From: Nitrospirota bacterium
Lineage (GTDB): Bacteria; Nitrospirota; Thermodesulfovibrionia; Thermodesulfovibrionales; JdFR-85
Assembly: GCA_011321725.1 (NCBI GenBank)
Contig: DROX01000255.1
Span: forward strand, 1-50,460
Reading direction: 5' to 3'
DNA length: 50,460 nt
Made by a program: the position numbers and the translations under genes. A model generated the notes under the pieces. That model made no database searches and was not told where the DNA came from. It saw only the letters and a program-made list of their open reading frames with translations. Position 1 is the first letter of the stretch, and every line of letters starts with the position of its first letter. Shown one piece after another: positions 10,221 to 19,928 of this stretch.

Positions 10221-10683
10221 CTATATCACTGTCCTTGAAAAGCCTCTCAAGATCAAGCAATATTATCAGTCTGTCATCAAGCTTTCCGATCCCCTTGATA
10301 TATTTTGAGTTTATCCCGCCTGTGATTGCCGGTGCAGGCACCACAGTATCAGAGGAGATCCTGAGGACCTCTGACACAGCATCAACAATCATACCGATGG
10401 TCCTGCCCTTTATATCCATAACCATGATCCTTGTGTCCCTGCCTATCTCTGTATCTACAAGGCCGAACCTCTTCCTCAGATTTATTACCGGAATCACCCT
10501 GCCTCTCAGGTTGATCACACCCTCAACATAGTGTGGCGCATTTGGCACCCTTGTAATCTCTACCATCCTGTTTATCTCCTCCACATTCAGGATGTTGACA
10601 CCGAACTCCTCATCTCCAAGACGAAAGGTAACAAGCTGCAACAGCTCGTCACTGCCCTTTTTTTCCTCTACGACAGCCTCCAT
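10195..10683 (-). CDS. cheW: Chemotaxis coupling protein CheW
   Basis: LVTFRLGDEEFGVNILNVEEINRMVEITRVPNAPHYVEGVINLRGRVIPVINLRKRFGL. Overlaps the downstream HDOD gene by 26 nt. Confidence 0.94.
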   Translation of the reverse strand: MEAVVEEKKGSDELLQLVTFRLGDEEFGVNILNVEEINRMVEITRVPNAPHYVEGVINLRGRVIPVINLRKRFGLVDTEIGRDTRIMVMDIKGRTIGMIVDAVSEVLRISSDTVVPAPAITGGINSKYIKGIGKLDDRLIILLDLERLFKDSDIDEQLGFNE

Positions 10684-10766
10684 ATCAATACCTCCTTGGA
10701 TAGAATCTGATATTGTGACGGTATCCTATTAGATATATCGTCCATTTTTGAGATTTCTTTAATCTT

Positions 10767-12494
<1,728 letters not shown>

Positions 12495-12741
12495 CTAAAG
12501 ATGTAATTAATATATTCACTAAACCCACAACTTTATATTTCCTCTATCGTCCATAATCTGAAAAACTTTAGGGCGTTTGATAAATTATCCTCTCTTCGTA
12601 ATAAGGGATATGCTGATATGGAACTTGCTCAAGAGAGGCCTTATTATCTGTTTTGTGATGAGCACAAATAAAGAAAGATATTAAGGGTCAGCTGAAAGAA
12701 GGAATCATTTCATAAGAAATCTGGACGAAGGGGTTGGATGA

Positions 12742-12768
12742 ATCCGTCGGCCAGAACGGCCGACGGAT
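12742..12768. repeat. Perfect 11-bp intergenic inverted repeat
   Basis: atccgtcggcc-agaac-ggccgacggat, just 3' of slyD; no T-tract on either side. Confidence 0.7.
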
Positions 12769-12780
12769 ATGGGTTCAGTC

Positions 12781-13209
12781 CTACACTATCTCCACCAATT
12801 TGATCTCAAAGATCAGGTCTTTACCTGCAAGTGGATGGTTTGCGTCAAGCGTTACTGTATCCTCTGTTACATCTGTGACAAGCACATTTGTTACCATCCC
12901 GTTTGGCGTCCTTACCTGTAACTCCTGACCGGTAACAGGGTCAATATCAGGAGGGATCTGTTCTCTGCTTATGGTAATAACAAGTTCTTCTCTTCTTGGA
13001 CCATATGCATCATCAGAAGATATCTGAACTGTTTTTGTCTCTCCCACATCCATCCCCAGCACTGCATCTTCAAAGCCCGGGATAAGCATCCCGCTCCCGA
13101 TGGTAAATTCCAGAGGGTCTCTTTCAAGGGATGAGTCAAAGACAGTGCCATCCTCAAGAAAGCCACTATAGTGGACCCTCACCGTGTCTCCTTCCTTTGC
13201 CTTGGCCAT
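12781..13209 (-). CDS. slyD: FKBP-type peptidyl-prolyl cis-trans isomerase, SlyD-like
   Basis: AKEGDTVRVHYSGFLEDGTVFDSSLERDPLEFTIGSGMLIPGFEDAVLGMDVGETKT. Confidence 0.9.
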   Translation of the reverse strand: MAKAKEGDTVRVHYSGFLEDGTVFDSSLERDPLEFTIGSGMLIPGFEDAVLGMDVGETKTVQISSDDAYGPRREELVITISREQIPPDIDPVTGQELQVRTPNGMVTNVLVTDVTEDTVTLDANHPLAGKDLIFEIKLVEIV

Positions 13210-13256
13210 TTCTTTCTCCTTTCAAAAATAATTAACCCTCTGAGGGCCTCTTTAAG

Positions 13257-13275
13257 GATACCATAAAATGGTATC
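13257..13275. terminator. Small hairpin between slyD and the phosphoesterase gene, possible terminator
   Basis: gataccat-aaa-atggtatc, 8-bp stem. Confidence 0.4.
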
Positions 13276-13289
13276 ATCAAACAACAAGC

Positions 13290-14027
13290 TCACATCCCCT
13301 TTTCAAGCCTTTCTATCAAGAACTCGGGCAGCCCGGCACGCCTCATCTTCTCCTGGGTAGAGCTGATATCATAGCCTACCCTGACAATCCTGGCCGACTC
13401 ATCTGTGATAATCCCGTATGCAGCTTTCGGATTCCCGTCCCTTGGCTGTCCGACACTGCCGACATTGATAATGTATCTGCAGGAGTCCTTGAGTGCTATC
13501 TCGTCACGATGTATCACGATCTCACCTGAAGGGAGCCTCTCAATGATGAAGGGAACATGGCTGTGACCGATAAGGCAGATGCGCTCCTTGAAATACTGAA
13601 AATTCACCTCTGCATCATAAAGGGTGAGGATGTAGTTCCATGCATCAGGTTGCCTTGGTGAGGCATGCACAAGGAAGAGGCTTTCCGAATCCATGACCTT
13701 TACTATACTTAATGACTGAAGAAACTCCAGATCCTCATCTGATAATTGATCTCTCGTCCATTCAATGGCAATACGGGCATTATAGTTGAAATAATCAGTG
13801 GGTGTATAACCAATCACAGCCCAGTCATGGTTTCCTGCAACAGAGTGGAGACACCTCTTTTTCACCAGGTTGATACACTCCCCTGGGTCAGGGCCATATC
13901 CCACTACATCCCCCAGGAAGAGGATCCTTTCAATATCCCTTCTGTCAATATCCTCCAGAACGGCGCGGAGGGCCTCAAGATTGGAATGGATATCCGAGAT
14001 CACAGCATATTGAAACACCCCTCCCAT
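13290..14027 (-). CDS. Metallophosphoesterase family protein
   Basis: YAVISDIHSNLEALRAVLEDI...ILFLGDVVGYGPDPGECINLV...VAGNHDWAV...LIGHSHVPF: calcineurin-like metallophosphatase motifs. Confidence 0.92.
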   Translation of the reverse strand: MGGVFQYAVISDIHSNLEALRAVLEDIDRRDIERILFLGDVVGYGPDPGECINLVKKRCLHSVAGNHDWAVIGYTPTDYFNYNARIAIEWTRDQLSDEDLEFLQSLSIVKVMDSESLFLVHASPRQPDAWNYILTLYDAEVNFQYFKERICLIGHSHVPFIIERLPSGEIVIHRDEIALKDSCRYIINVGSVGQPRDGNPKAAYGIITDESARIVRVGYDISSTQEKMRRAGLPEFLIERLEKGM

Positions 14028-14094
14028 AAGGAAATTTTACTATATATGAAGGATATTGTAAAGCAGGATAAGACCCCCTGTCCAGTCCGGAAAA

Positions 14095-14955
14095 TCAGGA
14101 GCTTAGCATCTTCTTCTTGATAACAAGAATGGGACTGCTTATCTTTTTCATTACACTATTGGCTACACTGCCCATAAGCAGTCTGCTCAGCCCTGTTCTG
14201 CCCTCGCTCCCGAGGATTACAATCCCTGGATTGACATCCCTGCAGACCTGGACCAATGTATCGCTTATTGAGCCCTCCTTTACAAGCCCTGTACACCTGA
14301 TGCCCATATCCTTTGCCCCTTTAACAATACGCTGAACATTCTCCCTTGCCCTGACAAAGAAGCTCTCCAGAAGCTCTGGTGCATGTATCTGCAATACCTC
14401 ATTAAAGTCCACCACAGTCAATACATACAAAGTGCCACCGAATCTTTTGGTCAGTAATAGTGCATCCTCCTCTGCACCTTTGTTCTTCTCGGAACCATCT
14501 GTGGCAAGCAACAGCCTTTCAAAGGGTCCCGGAAGAAATGTATCGGTGACTACAAGACAGTTACCACTGCAAAACCCTATTATTTCTCCTGTTATGTGGA
14601 TAACGCCGCTCTTCAGTCCCTTTGAAAGCACAACAAGATCAGGCCTGAGTGAATCAATAGACCTTTTTATCTCATCAAGGGGGATGCCGATCTTTACAAT
14701 AACATCCTCACATCTGAGTCTGGTATGGCTGATTTCAGCACAGATTGTCTCCCTTGTTTCTTCTATGAAATCACTCTTCACTGCCTGGGCAACCTTGCCA
14801 ATAACACCGATGGTCCTGGTTGTATCCCTTACAGCAGACTCATCAATCATGCTGAGAACCCTTATATGTGCCCCGATCATATCTGCCCAGAATTCGGCTG
14901 CACTCAGCAGGTCCTTTCTCATGCGTGCATCATCTATGACCAGTATCTCTTTCAT
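14095..14955 (-). CDS. Universal stress protein, two UspA domains
   Basis: Second half FERLLLATDGSEKNKGAEEDALLLTKRFGGTLYVLTVVD...DVNPGIVILGSEGRTGLSRLLMGSVANSVMKKISSPILVIKKK, including the ATP-binding-type G-2X-G-9X-G region. Confidence 0.9.
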   Translation of the reverse strand: MKEILVIDDARMRKDLLSAAEFWADMIGAHIRVLSMIDESAVRDTTRTIGVIGKVAQAVKSDFIEETRETICAEISHTRLRCEDVIVKIGIPLDEIKRSIDSLRPDLVVLSKGLKSGVIHITGEIIGFCSGNCLVVTDTFLPGPFERLLLATDGSEKNKGAEEDALLLTKRFGGTLYVLTVVDFNEVLQIHAPELLESFFVRARENVQRIVKGAKDMGIRCTGLVKEGSISDTLVQVCRDVNPGIVILGSEGRTGLSRLLMGSVANSVMKKISSPILVIKKKMLSS

Positions 14956-14984
14956 CTCCCTGGACTGACGACTTTATTTTATCA

Positions 14985-15020
14985 TAAAAAAAGAGGCATG
15001 CAGAAATCATCTGCATGCCT
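14985..15020 (-). terminator. Rho-independent terminator of the TauE/SafE operon
   Basis: On the minus strand: aggcatgcaga-tgatt-tctgcatgcct followed by CTTTTTTTATG; perfect 11-bp stem. Confidence 0.85.
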
Positions 15021-15061
15021 TCAGACTGGGGGGCGAAAGATACCGAGAAAGGAGGTGTTTA

Positions 15062-15847
15062 TCACTTCGCAAGTATCTTGTACCAGATCTCAACACTTGT
15101 AAAAATAATGACCAGCATCAGGGAGTACCTCAGGACAAGTGCCGGCGTCTTCTTGCTCACCATACTGCCAAGCTGTGCAGAGGGAATTGAGCTGATAATC
15201 AGGGCAAGTGCAAGTAGCCAGTCAACCTGACCTGTGGCCATCTTACCAATGGCACCCATCACCGCGCCTATAAAGACTATACCAAGGCTCGTTCCAATGG
15301 TAACCCTGATGGGGATTTTCAGGATGTAGATCATTACGGGTATCAGGATAAATCCACCTCCTGCACCAACCATACCTGCCAGTGAACCGATTATGAAACC
15401 CAGGATGATCGCAAGTATCCTGTTGAACTCTATGCTGTCAGGATCGGTTATATTTTCAGCATCCTCTGTCCTTGGGGGAATGAACATCATCACGGCTGCG
15501 ATCACGGCAATCACACCAAAGGCAACCATGAGAAGTTCGTTACTCATGTATTTTGAGATGGTAGAACCGAATCCAGAGCCGATGGCCATTGCCACACCAA
15601 GGGAGAGCATCAGCTTCATGCTTACAAATCTGTTCTTCCTGTGTCTGATTACACCTGAAAACGATGCAAACACAACCTGTATCATTGAAAGCCCTGCAAC
15701 GGCCTTCATGCTGAGCGCACCAACCCCGAGAAGCTTTGGCACCATCAGCATGAGGGGGATCATAATTATGGCGCCCCCGAGCCCAAGGAGCCCTGAAAGG
15801 AATCCACCAAACAGCCCAAGAATCAACAGTACAATAAACATAGCCAT
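15062..15847 (-). CDS. TauE/SafE family membrane exporter (sulfite exporter family)
   Basis: FGGFLSGLLGLGGAIIMIPLMLMVPKLLG...IIGSLAGMVGAGGGFILIPVMIYILKIPIRVTIGTSLGIVFI: duplicated TauE/SafE G-x-x-G-x-G-G-G motifs. Confidence 0.92.
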   Translation of the reverse strand: MAMFIVLLILGLFGGFLSGLLGLGGAIIMIPLMLMVPKLLGVGALSMKAVAGLSMIQVVFASFSGVIRHRKNRFVSMKLMLSLGVAMAIGSGFGSTISKYMSNELLMVAFGVIAVIAAVMMFIPPRTEDAENITDPDSIEFNRILAIILGFIIGSLAGMVGAGGGFILIPVMIYILKIPIRVTIGTSLGIVFIGAVMGAIGKMATGQVDWLLALALIISSIPSAQLGSMVSKKTPALVLRYSLMLVIIFTSVEIWYKILAK

Positions 15848-15859
15848 TTTATCGCCTCC

Positions 15860-16051
15860 TTATTTGCCTTCCACGGGATTTGTAGTTAGATGCATCATCT
15901 CCTGCCTCTTCTTTGAGAGGTCTTTATGTTCCAGGCCTTCCTCTGACTCCCTGATTATCTGCAGTGCCAGCTCATAGTCGCCATGCTGCGCCACTGCAGC
16001 TGCCGCCATCTCATCCTCAAACCTTTTTATTATTCTTCTTAAAAATCTCAT
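15860..16051 (-). CDS. Small conserved-looking protein (63 aa) with EDEMAAAAVAQHGD motif
   Basis: Tightly spaced between two same-strand genes; shares a 30-aa block with the upstream 160-aa protein. Confidence 0.8.
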   Translation of the reverse strand: MRFLRRIIKRFEDEMAAAAVAQHGDYELALQIIRESEEGLEHKDLSKKRQEMMHLTTNPVEGK

Positions 16052-16077
16052 CTCTATCCTCCTTTAAAAGTGGTTTC

Positions 16078-16560
16078 TCAGACCCTTGCCGGTCTGGACA
16101 TTGTTACAACCGGTCTTGATATCTTCCTTCTCAGTTTCTTGAAGCTCAGCTTCCTGTCACTGTCCATCAGTGAAGGACTGAGGATCACGATCTCAAGGGT
16201 TGGATTGTTCTGGAGAATCTTCTCAATGGCTGAAATAACCTCATCAGTGCTCCAGCTGTGTTCTGTCACGAGACCGCCTCCCTTTGACATGGACTGAAGT
16301 ACCCTCACCTTCTGGCTGGCATCCTTTTTTATCCTTTCATCTCTCTCTGAAAGGATCTGCCTTGCAGTGCCAAGATCACCATGCTGTGCCATTGCCGCAG
16401 CTGACATCTCATCCTCAAGCCTCCCGAGCCCCTCCCTGTTATAATGGAAGAGGACAAACACACCACCTTCAGATATCCTTGCCAGCTCTGCTGCATAGCT
16501 GAAGCCTTCACCGAAGTCAGCTGATTCACCCTTTGTTACAAAGAGCACCCTGCTTTTCAC
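16078..16560 (-). CDS. Hypothetical protein, UspA-like fold suspected, carrying EDEMSAAAMAQHGD motif
   Basis: Start preceded by AAAGGAGGTGAGACAG; N-term MKSRVLFVTKGESADFGEGFSYAAELARISEGGVFVLFHY and C-term LEIVILSPSLMDSDRKLSFKKLRRKISRPVVTMSRP resemble Usp beta/alpha units. Confidence 0.8.
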   Translation of the reverse strand: MKSRVLFVTKGESADFGEGFSYAAELARISEGGVFVLFHYNREGLGRLEDEMSAAAMAQHGDLGTARQILSERDERIKKDASQKVRVLQSMSKGGGLVTEHSWSTDEVISAIEKILQNNPTLEIVILSPSLMDSDRKLSFKKLRRKISRPVVTMSRPARV

Positions 16561-16622
16561 TGTCTCACCTCCTTTATTTATCTGAATTTCCTCTTTCCCT
16601 TACCCGTTCGCTTTTATATATC

Positions 16623-16638
16623 TCAATATACGTGCCAG
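16623..16638 (-). promoter_or_regulatory. Predicted sigma-54 (-24/-12) promoter for the TauE/SafE operon
   Basis: Minus strand reads cCTGGCACG-tata-TTGAg; consensus YTGGCACG-N4-TTGCW. About 65-75 bp upstream of the ATG at 16560. Confidence 0.75.
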
Positions 16639-16911
16639 GATATAACTATTTGATTTTCAAAGGTTTTTAATATCCAAGAATACGGATGAGTGTTTCAGAT
16701 TTGAACGCACCTGAACAGCTGGACATGAATAGGGATGAAAAGGGGATTACAGGAAGGTATTGAGGCAGAACAGCCCCTGCAGTGCATGCTTTTCATTGAA
16801 TAAAGCGCTAAGGTGGCTTGCGGTGACAAGGATAGTGAGAGTCATCCTGGTCAGAGAAGAGAAAACTTATGCTCTCAGGCAAGGAGAGGGAAAAGGATGT
16901 GCTGGAAAGGC

Positions 16912-16944
16912 GTTGAGGGGCTTTGAAGGACAAAGCCCCTCAAC
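16912..16944 (-). terminator. Strong 13-bp hairpin at the end of the RR/HK operon
   Basis: gttgaggggcttt-gaaggac-aaagcccctcaac, 6 bp past the stop codon of the RR gene; on the minus strand the stem is not followed by a long T-tract. Confidence 0.6.
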
Positions 16945-16950
16945 TTTAAA

Positions 16951-18285
16951 TTACTCCTCTTTCAGTATCCTCCACAGGCTGGTCCTTGAGATACCAAGCA
17001 TCTCTGCAGCCTTTGTCCTGTTACCATCAACAAGCTCAAGCACCTTCTGGGCGTACTCCCTTGTAAGCTCATCTACGGTTTTTATGGTCTCAGGAGAGAC
17101 TGTTTCAATTTTGAACAGCTGCATGCTCACGGGCAACGATTCGGGTCTGATATACGGGGTCTTTTCCAGAATCACTGCCCTTTCAATGATATTCTCCAGC
17201 TCTCTTACATTACCAGGATAGCTATAGGACTTGAGTATCTCCATGGCCTCTCTTGTGAAGCCCTTGATATTCCTGTTGGCTGACCTTGCATGCTTCTGGA
17301 GGAAATATCTGCTCAGCGGAGGTATATCCTCCCTCCGTTCCCTGAGCGGTGGGATGTATATCTCCATCACATTAAGACGGTAATAGAGGTCCTTCCTGAA
17401 CCTGCCCTTTTCAATCAGATCCCTGAGATTCTGATTGGTGGCAGCAATGAATCTTACATCCACCTTTATTGGCCTTGTTCCACCCACCCTGAAGAACTCC
17501 TTGTCTTCAATTACCTTCAGGAGTTTGGCCTGCAGCACAGGTGGCATCTCGGCTATCTCATCAAGAAAAAGGGTACCCCTATGGGCAATCTCTATAAGGC
17601 CCTTCTTGGTGGTAACAGCACCTGTGAAGGCACCCTTCTCATGACCAAAAAGCTCGCTTGCAAGGAGTTGCTCCGTAAATATGGCACAGTTGATTGCAAG
17701 AAAGGGTTCATTTCTTCGCATGCCGGTGTAATGGATCAGTTTTGCCACAAGCCCCTTCCCTGTCCCACTCTCACCTGTGATTATCACGTTACAGTCAGAC
17801 TGGGAGATGCTCTTTATAATATCAACAATCTGGAGCATCTTCTTACTGCGAGCGATAAATGTGGGCAGGTCCCTGTCTATTCCAAGGGATGTCCTGAGTG
17901 CTATGTTCTGGTTCTCAAGGCTTTTTTTTTCAAAAATCTTTCTTATCTTCAGGATCAGCTCATCAAGATTGAAGGGCTTTGTTATGTAATCAAAGGCACC
18001 CCTCTTCATGGCCTCCACAGCAGAGTCAATACTGCCAAAACCCGTAATGATTATCACCTCTGTCTCTGGCCATTCATCCTTAATCCGTTCAAGCAGCGTT
18101 ATTCCATCCATTCCAGGCATCTTGATGTCTGTTATCACCACATCAAAATGCTCCTCCTTGAGTCTTTCCATGGCTGCAGCACCATCAGCAACGCCTGATA
18201 CAGTATACCCTTCTTTTTCAAGGGCATAAATCAGGTGCTTGAGCGTGATCTGTTCATCCTCTGCTATTAGTATCTTAAGGCTCAT
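16951..18285 (-). CDS. NtrC-family sigma-54-dependent response regulator (REC-AAA+-HTH)
   Basis: VVITDIKMPGMDGITLLERI; VIITGESGTGKGLVAKLIHYTG; ELFGHEKGAFTGAVTTKKG; C-term DGNRTKAAEMLGISRTSLWRILKE (Fis-type HTH). Confidence 0.96.
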   Translation of the reverse strand: MSLKILIAEDEQITLKHLIYALEKEGYTVSGVADGAAAMERLKEEHFDVVITDIKMPGMDGITLLERIKDEWPETEVIIITGFGSIDSAVEAMKRGAFDYITKPFNLDELILKIRKIFEKKSLENQNIALRTSLGIDRDLPTFIARSKKMLQIVDIIKSISQSDCNVIITGESGTGKGLVAKLIHYTGMRRNEPFLAINCAIFTEQLLASELFGHEKGAFTGAVTTKKGLIEIAHRGTLFLDEIAEMPPVLQAKLLKVIEDKEFFRVGGTRPIKVDVRFIAATNQNLRDLIEKGRFRKDLYYRLNVMEIYIPPLRERREDIPPLSRYFLQKHARSANRNIKGFTREAMEILKSYSYPGNVRELENIIERAVILEKTPYIRPESLPVSMQLFKIETVSPETIKTVDELTREYAQKVLELVDGNRTKAAEMLGISRTSLWRILKEE

Positions 18286-19835
18286 ATACCCCTTGGCAAA
18301 TATATGGTAAAGGTTGTACCTCTCTCATTACTTGTTGCCTCTATCCTGCCAAAATGGTTCTTGATTATATTATAAACTATTGACAGACCAAGACCTGTGC
18401 CCTTGTCCTTGGTGCTGAAAAAGGGATCAAATATTTTATCAATATACTCAGCAGGGATGCCAGGGCCTGTATCCGTGACCTCTACCTTCACAACATCCTT
18501 CTCATCATGAATCCTCACCGTTATTTCACCTTCTCCCCTCATCGCATCAATAGCATTTGAAAAGAGGTTAACAAAGACCCTCTCCATCTGCCCCGGATCC
18601 ACGGATATATAAACCTCCTCAGGTGCATGGATGGAAAATCTGACCCCTGTCTCAGGGTATATCTTCTCTATCTGCTCATAGACCCCCCTGATAAGCTCAG
18701 GCAGGTTTACTCGCATCTTCTCGGGCTTCTTTTCCCTGGCAAACTCCAGCAGGTCTCCCACAATCTTCTTTACCCTCAGGGTCTGGCTAAGGATATCCTC
18801 CACTGTTTCTTTTATAATACCCTCACTGGTTCCCTTTACCTCTCTCGCAAGTATCTGTGCAGAGATGTGGATATTGTTGAGAGGGTTGTTCAGTTCATGG
18901 GCAACACCAGAGGCAAGTGTCCCTATTGCGGCAAGTTTCCTGTGTCTGATCAACTCTTCCTCCTTCTTGATTAGCTGTACCTCCCTGTCCCTTAGCGCCT
19001 CTGCCATGCTGTTGTAGGTCCTGATGAGGGTACTGACCTCATCCTTGCCGGAAGGAAATGGCAGCGGGGAATAAAAACCCTCGCCTGTCTTCTCTATGGT
19101 TACCATCAGCTCGTTAAGTCTCTTGACGATATTCTGGGTTACCCTGAAGAGGGCTATAAAGCCAAAGAGAAAGGCAAAGGGGAAGACGACCAGGATGCCT
19201 ATCTCGGATGCCTTAATCACATACTGGACCCTGTAGCGGGCTGCCTTGTCAATCTCTCTGGAGATATCAATGATCTCCTCACCTGAGCTGCGCAGCTTCT
19301 TGACCTGATCGTTGATCTCTTTGAGATGGGTAACAAGCCTGCCATCCCCTCTAAGTGAAAATATCTTTTTCAGCACCGTAATGGTCTGTACAGGGTGTTC
19401 CAGAAAGGTAGACTCCATGACAGGTACGAAGTAACTGTACCTGTCTGAGTAACCTTTAAGCTGCCTGATCTCCCCGATTGTTAACCTTGCCAGCTCTGTT
19501 ATGTAGCTGAAGCGGTCCTCGTACTCACCTATCTTGCCAGCAAGCCTTATGAGATTCCTGTCCTTGGGATTCAAACCCTTGAATGTCGTGATCAGCTGTT
19601 TTGTTTCGGCAAGATACTGGTTTATCTTCTCAACCTCTGTAAAATCACCGTAGAGGAAGAAGTTCTTCTCATGCCGCCTTATCTGTAGGGTCTTTGTCCG
19701 GATGCTGTCCGAGAGCTCAAGAAAGGTAAAATCCCTGCGGGCCTCAAAAAAATCAAACATAGCCAGCGTACCGAATAAGGCCACTATGGCAAAGCTGGCA
19801 GAGAATATGAGTATGATCTTCTTCTTGATAGACAT
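18282..19835 (-). CDS. Membrane sensor histidine kinase (periplasmic helical sensor, HAMP, HisKA, HATPase)
   Basis: GTLASGVAHELNNPLNNIHISAQIL (H-box); NLFSNAIDAM; DTGPGIPAEYIDKIFDPFFSTKDKGTGLGLSIVYNII. Overlaps its RR by 4 nt. Confidence 0.95.
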   Translation of the reverse strand: MSIKKKIILIFSASFAIVALFGTLAMFDFFEARRDFTFLELSDSIRTKTLQIRRHEKNFFLYGDFTEVEKINQYLAETKQLITTFKGLNPKDRNLIRLAGKIGEYEDRFSYITELARLTIGEIRQLKGYSDRYSYFVPVMESTFLEHPVQTITVLKKIFSLRGDGRLVTHLKEINDQVKKLRSSGEEIIDISREIDKAARYRVQYVIKASEIGILVVFPFAFLFGFIALFRVTQNIVKRLNELMVTIEKTGEGFYSPLPFPSGKDEVSTLIRTYNSMAEALRDREVQLIKKEEELIRHRKLAAIGTLASGVAHELNNPLNNIHISAQILAREVKGTSEGIIKETVEDILSQTLRVKKIVGDLLEFAREKKPEKMRVNLPELIRGVYEQIEKIYPETGVRFSIHAPEEVYISVDPGQMERVFVNLFSNAIDAMRGEGEITVRIHDEKDVVKVEVTDTGPGIPAEYIDKIFDPFFSTKDKGTGLGLSIVYNIIKNHFGRIEATSNERGTTFTIYLPRGI

Positions 19836-19906
19836 GATTTTTTATTTTAACTCTTTTAGCAGAAAAGCTGCATCGCCTTGATAGACAGGGCTCGGTTGAT
19901 TTACAG

Positions 19907-19912
19907 TATAAT
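19907..19912 (+). promoter_or_regulatory. Possible -10 element (TATAAT) for the rightward HK-RR operon
   Basis: cagTATAATacat lies inside the over-extended ORF start, in the short gap between divergent kinase genes; no clear -35. Confidence 0.35.
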
Positions 19913-19928
19913 ACATACGGACCGTACA

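Noticed and set aside
17290-18198. 302-aa plus-strand ORF
   Set aside because: Antisense to an NtrC-family regulator with all motifs on the minus strand.
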